The notes beneath the pieces were generated by a model. That model did no database searches. It was not told the DNA's origin and saw only the letters and a program-made list of their open reading frames with translations. Both the position numbers and the translations under genes were made by a program. Below, piece by piece: positions 50,303 to 60,341 of a stretch of 64,000 nt of DNA. Numbering within the stretch: position 1 is the first letter of the stretch; each line of letters starts with the position of its first letter. The stretch is from Mesostigma viride (lineage: Eukaryota > Streptophyta > Mesostigmatophyceae > Mesostigmatales > Mesostigmataceae): assembly GCA_009746045.1 (NCBI GenBank), contig RPFO01000127.1, positions 126,001-190,000 on the forward strand, given 5' to 3'.

Positions 50303-51623
50303 CCGGGTTGGTCAGTACGCCGTACGGAGCCGCAAAAATACGGGAAAACGTACACTGAAGGCCTCCGCCGTATATACGCGTACTTTACTTCAGAATACGC
50401 GGTTTGGACTTAGAATTTTTCGGGGGTACCAGCGGGCAGCGGGCACTGGCGCGGTGCCCAGGTTCTGGGCGCGGCGCGTTCACTGCACATTTGAGATTTT
50501 TACTACTTACTAGAAGTAGATGCGTACAGTTCTTTCCATAAAGCGCGAGCCTTGCAAAATCTTTGGCCGGTAGGAGACAGCTAGGACTAGGTACATAACG
50601 CATAATGCCAGCAAATGCCAGCTGTGCTACTGACGGTGTAATGCAATATAGCGACGACGAGGCCAGTGCGACTGTGCGATAGTGTGCAGCCATTTTCGAT
50701 TTGCAGCCATGCCGAAGAAAGGGCCTGAATGGGATTTCGTTGTCGAGAAGAAAGAAGCAGTCACAGATGCTGTTAGTAACACAACGCAGTATGTGTCGAG
50801 GATGTTCTGCTCATTTTGCAACAAGAACTTCTCCTACAAGGCGGGGCCAATCAGCGTATTCCGAGTCCGTGCACACTTTGCCGGAATCGCAGGGGAAGGG
50901 ATGTTACCCTGCGACAAAATTCCACCGAATATCCGGAGCAGGTTTCTCAGGATTGCTAGCAACAAGTTGCAGAAGTCAGACGCCAAGAAGCATCACAATT
51001 TGAACAGGGCAATGGCGGAGATGGGAGGGGCTGCGCCGGCTGACTTGTCGTCGGTTCCCAGCAAAGGCCAGCTGAGCATCACCAAATGGCTGGTTCCCGT
51101 CGACGAACAAGGTGTCCAGCTGCTGGCTGCCGAATTTTTTATCGAGAACGGCATTGCCTTCAATGCGGCTGAGAGCGCCTCTTTCAAGCAGATGGTGGCC
51201 GGCATGATCCAGTACAAAGGAGCTTGTTGTGGGATCCTTGAGAGCATGGTCCTTAGTTGTGTCTTATGTCCTCTCATGCATTATATAGTGGATGGCTTTC
51301 CTTACAATTAACTAATGAATTGATTCCTTACAGTTCCCGTTGCAGTCTAGATCTGCTCCCCCCAGCATTTAACAAATCATAATCAGATAGGATTGCAGGG
51401 CATAAATTAATGGATCGGAAGATGTTAATAAATAAGCATATACACCAAATTTCAGTTGCAATAACTGCATGACAATCATCAAGGAGCGTGCTAATTGGGT
51501 GACTGACAATTGGACCACAAAAACTGTCGCGTATTTTACCGCCGCGTATTTTACAACCCCCACGTATAATACGCGTATTTTAGGTCCGCGTATTATACCC
51601 CGTACCCGTATTTGCCAACCCGG
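50303..51623 (+). mobile_element. hAT transposon with partial transposase
   Basis: Flanked by the perfect 8-bp duplication GTGGGCGA (50295-50302; 51624-51631). Ends are CCGGGTTGG and its inverse CCAACCCGG. Both sub-ends contain CGTATTATACG-type words. It encodes an N-terminal transposase fragment (50709-51311). At 1,321 bp it is an internally deleted derivative. Confidence 0.87.
50709..51311 (+). CDS. hAT transposase, N-terminal fragment with BED-type finger
   Basis: The ATG at 50709 starts MPKKGPEWDFVVEKKEAVTD; an in-frame GTG-type start further upstream is not needed. MFCSFCNKNFSYKAGPISVF with a His about 20 residues later is a BED-like zinc finger that binds transposon ends. After a charged linker comes AAEFFIENGIAFNAAESASF KQM, matching the (A/F)...(E/N)G(I/L)(P/A)FN..(E)S..F block that opens hAT catalytic domains. 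The frame ends soon after at 51311, so the RNase H-like core (D-D-E) and the dimerisation domain are missing. It could still bind DNA but not catalyse transposition. A related N-terminal fragment is at 57301-57998. Confidence 0.78.
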   Translation: MPKKGPEWDFVVEKKEAVTDAVSNTTQYVSRMFCSFCNKNFSYKAGPISVFRVRAHFAGIAGEGMLPCDKIPPNIRSRFLRIASNKLQKSDAKKHHNLNRAMAEMGGAAPADLSSVPSKGQLSITKWLVPVDEQGVQLLAAEFFIENGIAFNAAESASFKQMVAGMIQYKGACCGILESMVLSCVLCPLMHYIVDGFPYN

Positions 51624-53529
51624 GTGGGCGACCATGCAGCTTGATCTCACCAAGAAGGCCCATGCGACCAAGGATTTCTATCTCAAACGCCTGTGGAAGC
51701 TTCTCGGAATTCTCACCTTCCTCCATGTCGAAGTTCTTGACGATGACGTTAATTAAGGCTGCGCTTGGATTGGCGAGCTCAGCCTCCTCGTGGAGGTCGA
51801 GCGTCTGCGCTAGCTGGAGCTGTGCTGCGACGGCGGACAGGAGGTGGTGGAGGTGGTGTGATGCTTAAGCATGTCTGCCCAGGTCTGGGTGGAAGGAGCA
51901 GCGCCAGCTAGCCGGGCCAGCGGGGGCAGGCTTAATTGGCGGCAATGTCCTTCACCGCCTGGGCGGTGATGCCTGCGGTGTTTTGCAGGCTGCCACTTGA
52001 TAGCGATGGCGTTGTCCTTGATCGAGGCGCTGGTCGATGTCGCGGAGCTGGGCGGAGATGGCGTCGGAGGTGGGGGTGGTGGCGGTGGAGGAGGCGAGGA
52101 GGGTGGAGGTGGCGGTGGAGATGGTGGAGAGGAGCGGGAGCTCGGCAGCCAGCGTGCTGCCCAGGGCTGTCACATCTGTGCACAGCGATCGATGGGGCCC
52201 GGGCCAAGTGCTGCTCGATCATTGCATGGGGGGCCAAGTGCTCCCTCGAGGGAGCGGATGGAGGATTCGGTCAACTAGCTAGGTGGTGGCACCTGATGGG
52301 CTTGCATGCATGGGGGCCAGAGCTCCTCGAGGGAGCGTCCAAGGAGGGAGATCGAAGAGGGCGTATTGCTGGAGGTGGGGGCGGTGGGCGGTGGGTGGTG
52401 AGGATGTGGTTGTCGAATGGGCGCCTCTGAAGGAAAGCATTGAAGAGGCAGCCCTGGTGCATGGGAAAGCTGCTTGCACAGTTCAAGAAGCGAGGCGTGC
52501 GATCCCCAGAACACGTAACTCAGGATGCGGTCGTGGGTGAGCTTGTAAAAAAAGCCGGGCTGGCTGGCGTCAAAGTCGAATGAACGGTGTTTTGCAGGCA
52601 CTCGATGGCGATGGCGTTGTCCTGGAGGCGCTTGTCGATGTCGCGGAGCTGGGCGGTGATGGAGTCGGTGGAGTCGGTGTGTGTGTGTGGGGGGGGGAGG
52701 CGAGGAGGGTGGAGGTGGCGGTGGAGATGGCGGGGAGCTCAGCAGCCAGCGTGCGGCCCACAGCTGCCACATCTGCAGCGAGGGGAGTCACGTGCTGTGA
52801 GATGGCTTCTGGGAGGTCAGTGGAGGAGGAAGGTGGACGGCGGTCAAGGGGGAGGGGTCCCCGAGGTCATCGGCAAAGCGCTTAAGGATGGAAAAGAGAG
52901 CGGCGAGCTGAAGGCGAGGGCGAGACCAGCCGGGCAGGCGGTCAGGTCCGCGGTGGGAAAACCGGCCGTCAACTCCATCGAGGAGGCAATGATGGTTGTG
53001 GATCCAGGGCAAGGAGGGAGGCGTACGACCCATAAAACACGAGCTCCAGTATCTTGATGGATGGTATGCCGAAATAGCCGGGTCTGTCGACGTCAACTGA
53101 AGGTGGAAAATAACCTGTCCACGTCAAAGTCGCGCTCAGACCAGCTAGGTTCGCCTGCATGGCGACTGCGCTTGGGTTCAGGCGATGCAGAGGGCGAGCT
53201 GGCAAGCCCGGGAGGGATCTGGGCGACCACCAGCGCGCGACTAGTGTCACCGCTGCCTGCCGGACCGGCCTGAGGGCGAAGTTGCAGCCGGAGCTGCAGA
53301 CGTATTTTCAGGGCTGAGCGCAGCCGCCAGCCGGGCTGCATTGCGTAGAGGAGCGTTTGCTCGTCATATGTATATTGCGCAATAGCTTCGAAAAATTATA
53401 TCAGTGTGTGCGCCTTAGAAAGACAATGCTTTTGTGATATTCACAGCCGAATTTGGTGCCCAAACGTGAAAGTTATGAGCTCCGCCGTCAGCCATGGCTA
53501 CCTCGTGGCTCGTGGCTGCATGCGCAGTG

Positions 53530-54055
53530 GTTATGGTACTGTGTGATGGATGGGGGTATACCCATTACCCCTGGGGGTATATATCTTTGATATACCAAGG
53601 AGACAACCAGCGCAAGTGTATTATACCCCTGCGTGATGGATGGGGGTGAGCGAAGCCGCGAAACCTACAACTAAGCTAACTCTAAGCTAGTCTAGAAAAT
53701 CAAATAGAAAGTAAGTGTCTAGAAAATCCTCAGCAAAGCGCCCCTTCCTCCCGCGGCTAGGGGGGGGGGCTTGCCCACAGGGGCTGGCGTGTGGGCCTGG
53801 ACAATGGTCTGCCACCTCTTCTTGTTCTGCATATCAGTCCAAGCAAGAGAGCTCTAGGGAGGAAATGCGGTGTTCAAACTTGGCTGGGACCACGAGGTCG
53901 GCCAGCAACTGCTGTGTCTGTGTATAGTTCGTGGCAGGTTTACCAACCTTAATCTGGGAATGTCCTTCGGGCCAGGCCAGGTCAGGCTTGCCAAGCCGCT
54001 GGGGGCCGGCCAGACTGAAGGGCGATGTAGACCTACCTGACTGGTGCGAGCAAGA
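53530..54055 (-). mobile_element. LINE fragment related to 55384-56593
   Basis: The minus strand matches the C-terminal coding end and 3' UTR of the LINE at 55384-56593: AGGCCCCCAGCGGCTTGGC and the GGATTTTCTAGACT stretch. It ends at 54055 where the TTAATTAA tail of ORF1-only unit 3 abuts. Confidence 0.65.
53543..53647. mobile_element. 75-bp insertion with 15-bp direct repeats
   Basis: GTGATGGATGGGGGT occurs at 53543-53557 and 53633-53647. The 75 bases between them begin ATACCCATTACCCC and contain the inverted GGGGGTATA, so the piece can fold. It lies in the 3' UTR of a LINE fragment. Confidence 0.6.
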
Positions 54056-54318
54056 TTAATTAATTAATTAATTAGGAACATAACTCCGTTGGGAGTATCT
54101 GTATATAGCACATAGCCCAGAGAAGGGGCATATGGCCTATCATACAGATCAGAATATGGCCTATCATACATTCTAAGCTACTTCCTGCAAGGGTGGGAAT
54201 GTAAACAACGCTTGCTCTAGGTGCACTAGAGCACCTGCACCACCCAGAGTCTCGGGCAACTCCCAGCGAAGGGGAGCCCGTCATAGGTGGGGAAGATCAT
54301 CATGGCTATACAAGAGCT

Positions 54319-55211
54319 GTCTATGATAAGCGCAAGGATCCTAAATACCAGCAAATTCCTTTTATGCGTTACCCCGATATTCACAGTCTCCTTTCCCACA
54401 CAGCAAAATATGGTGTTGTTCTTTCTCAGTTACATCGTTTTTCCCGTCTTTGTTCTTATCGTGTTGATTTCATCACGACTCTTGTTGAACTCTTCACAGC
54501 GTTTATTGGTCAAAGACTATGACCGAGCCATTATGCTCCGTCAAGTCCGATGTTTTTTGCAACGTCACCCACATCTGTTTGGTGCTGCCCCTTGGCACAA
54601 GCTCTACAAACAGGTCGTGGACCGGCTGGATCGCATAGTATCTCCGCACATCTGAACCCTGTGATGCCAGATCTCCTTTGCGGCCGTTCCGAGCTTGGCA
54701 CTGGATTCGTTGTCCACATCGTCGCGTCGCTGCCGCAACACGATGTTTTCTGGCATCCGCGAGCTTTTGGTTCCCGCCGCACATTTGAAAGTGCTGTCCT
54801 CCGGCTTTTTGCCTTTGCACCGTGTGCAGTTCTTGGACGTTTGGAATCATGGCATGGCTAACGTGATGACTGACTAGCTAGACCTTTTCAGTGGTTTTCC
54901 ATTTGCGGGTATTTCCTCGTAAATGGTGGGAGAGCGATCGCAGCAATGGTGCTCACCACTAGACACTCCCGGCCAGTTAGGCTCGAAACAGACGCCCTGA
55001 TCAAGCATGCTGTTTCCGGCCCCACCGTCTAGGTCATCTAGTCGCTCCACACGTAAGCCAGCCATAATTTCAATGCACAAGGATACACATTTCCATCACC
55101 ATTCATCTTCATCATCCTGAACGACTCGAAAACGCGGAAAAGATAACGGCAGGCTCGAGCTACCATGGTCCGGATTCTCCCGATTTCTGGCCTGCGCTGG
55201 TTGTCTCTTTG
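54319..55211 (+). mobile_element. YDKR-type non-LTR retroposon, 5'-truncated
   Basis: 893 bp flanked by the 11-bp duplication ATACAAGAGCT (54308-54318; 55212-55222). The first 340 bases code, with one frameshift near 54510, for VYDKRKDPKYQQIPFMRYPD, then GVVLSQLHRFSRLCSYRVDF and YDRAIMLRQVRCFLQRHPHL, a C-terminal tail resembling those of some protist and invertebrate reverse transcriptases. The remainder is a 3' UTR whose last 185 bases recur at 41941-42115 and 42424-42543. It has no poly(A) or simple-repeat tail. Confidence 0.78.
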
Positions 55212-55383
55212 ATACAAGAGCTAGGGCATGGCTTCTCGACAGAGAGCATCTAGAGCTCTGCATAGGCATAGCATGGCTAAATTCTTAGTGCAACATCCAT
55301 GGGGGGTCCGATTATAGGCATGGCGTGGCTAAATTCTAAAGGCCTCATCCATGGGGGCCATTATGGGCGCACATGCGCTGGGG

Positions 55384-56443
55384 TGTGGCAAGGTTGTGTC
55401 CTGTCCCCATACCCTGTTCATTGTTGTCGTGGATCACGTCATGCGCCGGGCACGTGCGCGCTTTACTGCTCTTAAGGGGTTCGAGCCAGGCTTGGACATC
55501 CTTAACGAGAAAGAGCACGGCGGGGTTAGACCTGGTTACCGCCTTGTCGACCCGGATTGATGCGGATGACACCACCATCATCGCGAGCCCCGAGCACATT
55601 CAGACCTGGCTGGACTGTCTGGGCCTGGAGGCGCGGGCGGTGGGGTTGGAGATTAGTGTCAAAACTGAGGCGATGGTGATTGGGGCCTCCAGTACACCAC
55701 CGCTGCCGCGCCTGCTCGACGGGACGGAGGTCCCGTTCCGCGATCGCTTCAAACTGTTGGGGAGTTGGCTCCCTGACACTGCAGACGATGTGGACACCCG
55801 CATCGGCCTGGCCTGGGCCAGGCTCCGTTCGCTCAACACCTACTGGCGCTCGAAGGGCCTGGGCGGGCACCGCAAGCGCATGCTCTTCAAGGTCCTCGTC
55901 CTCACGGTGCTCACGTATGGCGCCGAGGCGTGGATAATCACACCCAAACTGGCAGCTAGGCTCAACGGCACGGTTTACAGGATGCTCCGACAGGTCCTTA
56001 ACGTAGGGTTTTCCGAGCGCCCGTCATCAGAGTCTTTGTATCATGGTATGCCTCGTATTTCGGACGAGATTAGACAGCGTAGGATAGCATTTGTAGGACA
56101 CCTTGTTCGCACCAGCCAGGTCGACACCGCCCTTGGTCTGGCAGGCCCCCAGCGGCTTGGCCAGCCACCTGGGGCGACACATTCTGACCTGGCCTGGCCC
56201 CAAGGGCATTCCCAAAAGGGTATAGGGAAACCTGTCACGAACTACATCCAGATGTTGCTGGACGACCTAGTGGTCCATGCAATGCCAGCCCGGTTTGAGG
56301 ACCGCATCCACTCTCTCTCCCGCGGCTTTGGACTGCCATGCAGGACAAGACGCGGTGGCAGAAGATTGTCAAGGCTCACACGCCCGACCCTGTGGGCAGT
56401 GGGCAAGCCCCCTCCCCCCAAGAGGAGGTGTTTTGATGAGTAG
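55384..56443 (+). pseudogene. LINE reverse transcriptase, palm to C terminus
   Basis: Frames in order read VWQGCVLSP, then TLFIVVVDHVMRRARARFTA, and after a shift DADDTTIIASPEHIQTWLDC, where the catalytic YADD has become DADD. LEARAVGLEISVKTEAMVIG, FRDRFKLLGSWLP, RMLFKVLVLTVLTYGAEAWI, MLRQVLNVGF and DEIRQRRIAFVGHLVRTSQV follow. The C terminus near 56443 is basic. At least two frameshifts and the changed catalytic motif mean it is inactive. Confidence 0.85.
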
Positions 56444-56593
56444 TGTAGTTAGGATTTTCTAGACTAGATAGCTTAGAGTTAGGACAGTTGGATTACGCGG
56501 CTTCCTCCACCCCACCCATCCATCATGGAATATGTGCTACATGATCTCCCAATGGAGGCATGTTATAATTTAATTTAATTTCAATTTAATTTA
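55384..56593 (+). mobile_element. LINE, 5'-truncated in RT, LINE-A relative
   Basis: 1,210 bp with the 11-bp duplication ATGCGCTGGGG (55373-55383; 56594-56604). It begins inside the VWQGCVLSP codons of RT and ends in CTCCCAATGGAG plus an AATTTAATTTAA tail. An uninterrupted relative of the target lies near 45590-45640. Confidence 0.88.
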
Positions 56594-57300
56594 ATGCGCT
56601 GGGGCCGCGTGGTAGGCTAAGCCTTACTAATCTGCACTACTGCTATTCTGATTTGGCACGCCGCAAAGGTGAAAACCATTTGCGTTCAGTGCCGGTCCGC
56701 GGAAAACGCGGAAAACACGATCTGCACATGAATCCGACCGGAATGGAACTGGGGACCTCTCGCACCAACTTTCGCAGACTATAGGACGGACGTCTCGGGA
56801 TCCTAGGGCATCGCCAACTTACACCTACAGTCATCCGCAAAAGTTCTCCTTTCCGGGGAGTGATGCAAGCCTTTCGGATTTGGTACTAGATAAATCATTC
56901 GAGATCTGTGTGTGTAGGAGTACTACACACGTGTCTGCCAGTGAACGCCAATACGCCGTATAATACGGCAAATACGCCGTATTATACAATACGGCGGGGT
57001 TTGGCGTACTAACGTACTAGACATACGCGTATTGCGTTCTCAACGCAAATACGGCGCATAATACGTATTTTTCGCGTATTATACGCGGCGCCCGGCACCG
57101 GAATTTGGCGCCAGAGCTAGTTTTGGCGTAGCTCATGCAGCCGACAGCCTTGCGCGCCAAAAGTAACCGCCGCTACCGAAGCTGAGGCCTGAGGCCAAAC
57201 ACTAAACATGCAAAAGGCACAGGTGCTGCTGCCTGTGTACCGGGCAGTTTGATAGCACAGTGCTGGCATTTACTAGCTGCATGTCCCAGAAAGTAGAGCG

Positions 57301-57998
57301 ATGGCGCACGGTCGAGGCAAGGAACCTGACCTCGGAATAAACTACGATGACATGTCAGATACGGAGTACGAAGACGCCCGAGCACGACATCTTGCTAGCT
57401 TGGAGCTAGATGATGATGCCGACAACAATGACGGTGGGGACGAGGAGCCTACTGGCCCCGACAACAGTGGGGACGAGTGGGATGGTGATGCAAAGCGGGA
57501 CAAGGCTGCCGTTTGGGAGTTCGTCAAGAAGGAGCGCATTGTAGTGAACGGCCTGCTGACGAATAACTACAAGCAATCCTGCCTTCAGTGCGGCATTACC
57601 TGGAAGGGGAGCGCCACTAGGGCAAAGCTCCACATCGTGGGCAAGCCTTGGTGCATGCCGGGATGTGAAGCCTTGCCCCAATCCGCCGAAGGCATATAGG
57701 GCGTATTTGCAGGGGATTTTCAGGGCCAAGGACCTGAAGAGGCGTGGCCAAGCGGACCACATGAAGCTCGTGACCAAGCGCCGGGCAGCGACTCAACTGG
57801 GATGGCCTCGTGGAGGGCAGCGCCTCTGAGTGGCACGACGCCCAGGTTGGCTCTTCACAACAGCACAGCTCGAGCAGACCTGAGGCGTCCGAGGAGGGCC
57901 TGACCATGCCGCAGATGATGAAGCTGGATAAGCTGCAGCTGGACCTTGCATTGTGCAAGGGTTTTATTTCTGCTGGTATCCCTGTCAATGTCCAATGA
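57301..57998 (+). pseudogene. hAT transposase, N-terminal fragment
   Basis: The ATG at 57301 opens MAHGRGKEPDLGINYDDMSD, an acidic region (DDDADNNDGGDEEPTGPDNS), then AAVWEFVKKERIVVNGLLTN and YKQSCLQCGITWKGSATRAK with a following His, a BED-type zinc finger. The frame stops at 57699; shifted continuations read FRAKDLKRRGQADHMKLVTK and, at 57810-57998, KLQLDLALCKGFISAGIPVN, the start of the hAT catalytic region. The rest is replaced by tandem repeats. It is non-functional as a transposase but marks the family. Confidence 0.7.
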
Positions 57999-58017
57999 TG
58001 CATTTCGTGCTGCATTG

Positions 58018-58480
58018 ACATTGTATGTATGGCATGGTGGTGGCTGCCTGCATATATGTGTTTATGGCATGCATGGTGCATGACATTGTATGTATGGCAT
58101 GGTAGTGGCTGCCTGCATGTCTCGAGAGCTTTAGATAGATAGGATTTTACATCTCATATGATGATGGATGACATTGTATGTATGGTATGGTGGTGGCCGC
58201 CTGCATATGTGTTTATGTATGGCATGGTGCATGACAGTGTATGGCATGCCGGTGGTTGCCTGCATGCATGTCTCAAGAGCTTTAGACAGATAGGATTTTA
58301 CATCTCATATGATGATGCATGACGTTGTATGTATGGCATGGTCAGGTGGCTGCCTGCATATGTGTTTATGGCATGGTGCATGACAGTGTATGGCATGGTG
58401 GTTGCCTGCTGCAATGATGCATGTCTCAAGAACTTTAGATAGATGGGATTTTACATCTCATATGATGATCCATGTTCATG
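58018..58480 (+). repeat. Degenerate ~150-bp tandem repeats in hAT
   Basis: The word TAGGATTTTACATCTCATATGATGATG recurs in about three units (near 58137, 58285 and 58445), with TGACATTGTATGTATGGCATGG words between. Confidence 0.75.
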
Positions 58481-58602
58481 GCATGGGTGGTGATGCTACC
58501 TGCATTTGTTTATTGCCATGTTGGTTTTGGCCTTTTGGGCTTCTGGGTGGAGGAACTGGACCTTCTTGCCGTATGACTTAGCAATTAATTAATGGTTGTC
58601 AT

Positions 58603-58844
58603 TAATTAATTAATTAATTAGACTCGTGCTTCCGTTGGGGAGTCACGGAGCATTAACCCCGATGGATGGATGGATGGATGGGTGCAAACATTCCTACCGG
58701 TCTAGTCTATCTACATTGGCTACATACTACATCTATCTAACAGCACTCTAACTACAACATCTATCTAGGCAGCCGCACGCTGCCCTAGCTAGGGGGAGCT
58801 ATCTGGCGTGCCTCCCGCGGGATTGCACACGCGGGCGCTTCCCC
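58603..58844 (-). mobile_element. LINE-A 3' end, truncated insertion in hAT
   Basis: 242 bp flanked by the 11-bp duplication ATGGTTGTCAT (58592-58602; 58845-58855). Nearly identical to 28110-28350, from the CGGGCGCTTCCCC coding end to the TTAATTAA tail. Confidence 0.9.
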
Positions 58845-59360
58845 ATGGTTGTCATAATCAAGGAATAATAAAGAACTAGGTCAATTAGCATTAATAAAAT
58901 AATGGTTCATCATGGTGGCTGCCTGCAATTGTGTTTAGTAGGGCATGGTGCATGACATCGTATGCATGGAATAAAGATTAGTTCAATTATACAAATGGGT
59001 GAGTATATATCACACTTCATGCAACTATAGACAACCAAGTGAGTGTCAATAGGCTATGACCAGTCTACGTGCATTGCATTGGTATTCATCAAGTTTGAGA
59101 CATAAGCAAGAGTTTTTGAGAGGCACATGGGATAAACACCTTAGAATATTTTATCCTATTTGAAAATCCACTTTTACGGTCAAAAAACCACTTTTTGAGC
59201 TTTTGGCGTATAGTACGCGTATAATACGCGTATAATACGAAATACGCAATACGCCGAGGTTTTGCCGTATTGCCGTATTGCCGTATTGGCTCACACTGGT
59301 GTCTGCACGCGAGACTTGTTCAGTCTCGCAACGTGAGACGGGCTGAAACTGCTATATTTC

Positions 59361-59690
59361 CTAGACTGGGTTTGCTGAGGTGGCTGGGGGTGCCTGCCAG
59401 GGCTTGTGGTCGACGTGGATGACATCCCCCCTCCAGTATACCGGTTTCCCCCCTGCGCTTTGCCGTATCTGGAGGTAGGTCGGCCATAGATCGCGTCGCC
59501 GTTGTTGCTGGGCCAGGGTCAGGTCGTCGTCCAGCGTGAAGTGAGTCCCCGAGAGCTTCTTGCGGTTTTTAAGAAACAACAGCTTGTCCGCCATGTACTT
59601 AAAGGTGAGGAGCACGGGTGCCGGGCCAGCCTTACCCCGCGCGCGGGGTTGGCGAACAGCCGACATGTGCAGCTCACCAGCAATGTGCAT
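59361..59690 (-). CDS. LINE ORF1 C-terminal part (unit 3)
   Basis: A 109-residue open frame, the C-terminal half of an L1-type ORF1 protein: VLLTFKYMADKLLFLKNRKK, then THFTLDDDLTLAQQQRRRDL and WPTYLQIRQSAGGKPVYWRG, ending near 59361. The LxLxQ..RR..LWP.Y...R pattern is the C-terminal nucleic-acid-binding subdomain of such proteins, which act as chaperones for element RNA. The upstream part of the same ORF is at 60838-60342, separated by a 586-bp insertion. The same domain is at about 49978-50290 and, decayed, at 45655-45930. Confidence 0.65.
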   Translation of the reverse strand: MHIAGELHMSAVRQPRARGKAGPAPVLLTFKYMADKLLFLKNRKKLSGTHFTLDDDLTLAQQQRRRDLWPTYLQIRQSAGGKPVYWRGDVIHVDHKPWQAPPATSANPV

Positions 59691-59750
59691 GGGGGCAAAA
59701 ATGATGCGCTTAAATGCCGCAAGAAGAGACGTCGAGTCCTCGTGAACCTG

Positions 59751-60336
59751 TCACGTCCGTGATCATTTACGTCCGTGCACTCAAGAAGTTACGCGGTTGC
59801 CGTAATCGGAATCGTTACCGACGTTTGGTTGGTTCCGATTCAGTAGGCCGCAGGCTTTGTTCCTTGGGCCGGTGTGGAGCGCTGCGCCGGAAAGTCCTGA
59901 ATTTCTAGAGTGACAGTCTTAGGTGACCTGACTTAGGTTCGGGCGCAAGACTTTGGGGCGCAAAGCCTTGGTGGCTTGCGCAATATTCCGGTGCGTGACA
60001 TTTGGCAGTTACATATGAATATTTTGTATTCGATCCAGACGGAATGATGTTCAGTCCATCTGACAAAGCTAGATACGCAGATCGTAGTGTGCGGTGTGCT
60101 GGCTCGCACGTGGCTGTCGAACAGACTTGCTCTGCATTTTGCTGGCAGTCTAACTGCACGTCAGGCGGCTTGCTGGCAAATGCGACAGCGCATGGATGCC
60201 GGGATTTTTGGAGGTATTTAGGAGCACAGCAGCGGCCATGGTGGTCGTTGTTCGCTCGTTAAAATCCAGTGTGATGCGTGCCATTTCATCCTAGGCTGGT
60301 CATTACCTAAGATGAAATGGCACGCAAACGCGACAC
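59751..60336. mobile_element. 586-bp insertion in ORF1, class unknown
   Basis: The direct repeat ACCTG lies at 59746-59750 and 60337-60341. The left end is TCACGTCCGTGATC. Near the right end is a perfect 15-bp stem, GCGTGCCATTTCATC at 60276-60290 pairing with 60311-60325. Comparison with 46020-46060 shows ORF1 uninterrupted there. No terminal inverted repeats and no ORF. Confidence 0.6.
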
Positions 60337-60341
60337 ACCTG

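Larger units (their letters stand above)
49545..53530 (-). mobile_element. ORF1-only LINE unit 2, holding a hAT element
   Basis: The 3' part (49545-49960) has the family 3' UTR (GGGGCATCTTTTAATACACTCTG, GGGGGGAAGATCAGCATGG). The ORF1 C-terminal part is at about 49978-50302 (LTLAQQQRRRELWPTYLQLR), the hAT at 50303-51623, and ORF1 continues from 51632 to about 53290 with at least two tandemly duplicated coiled-coil/Pro-rich modules (around 51980-52180 and 52590-52800). The 5' end near 53520 matches unit 1. Confidence 0.6.
56939..59298 (+). mobile_element. hAT transposon, internally deleted, with tandem repeats
   Basis: 2,360 bp flanked by the perfect 8-bp duplication GTGTCTGC (56931-56938; 59299-59306). 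Ends are CAGTGAACGCCAATACG and CGTATTGGCTCACACTG, and CGTATAATACG-type words are repeated near both. The right terminus CAGTGTGAG (read inward) is identical to the left terminus of the hAT at 12664, so both belong to one family. It encodes a BED-finger transposase fragment and contains a nested LINE 3' end (58603-58844). Confidence 0.9.
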
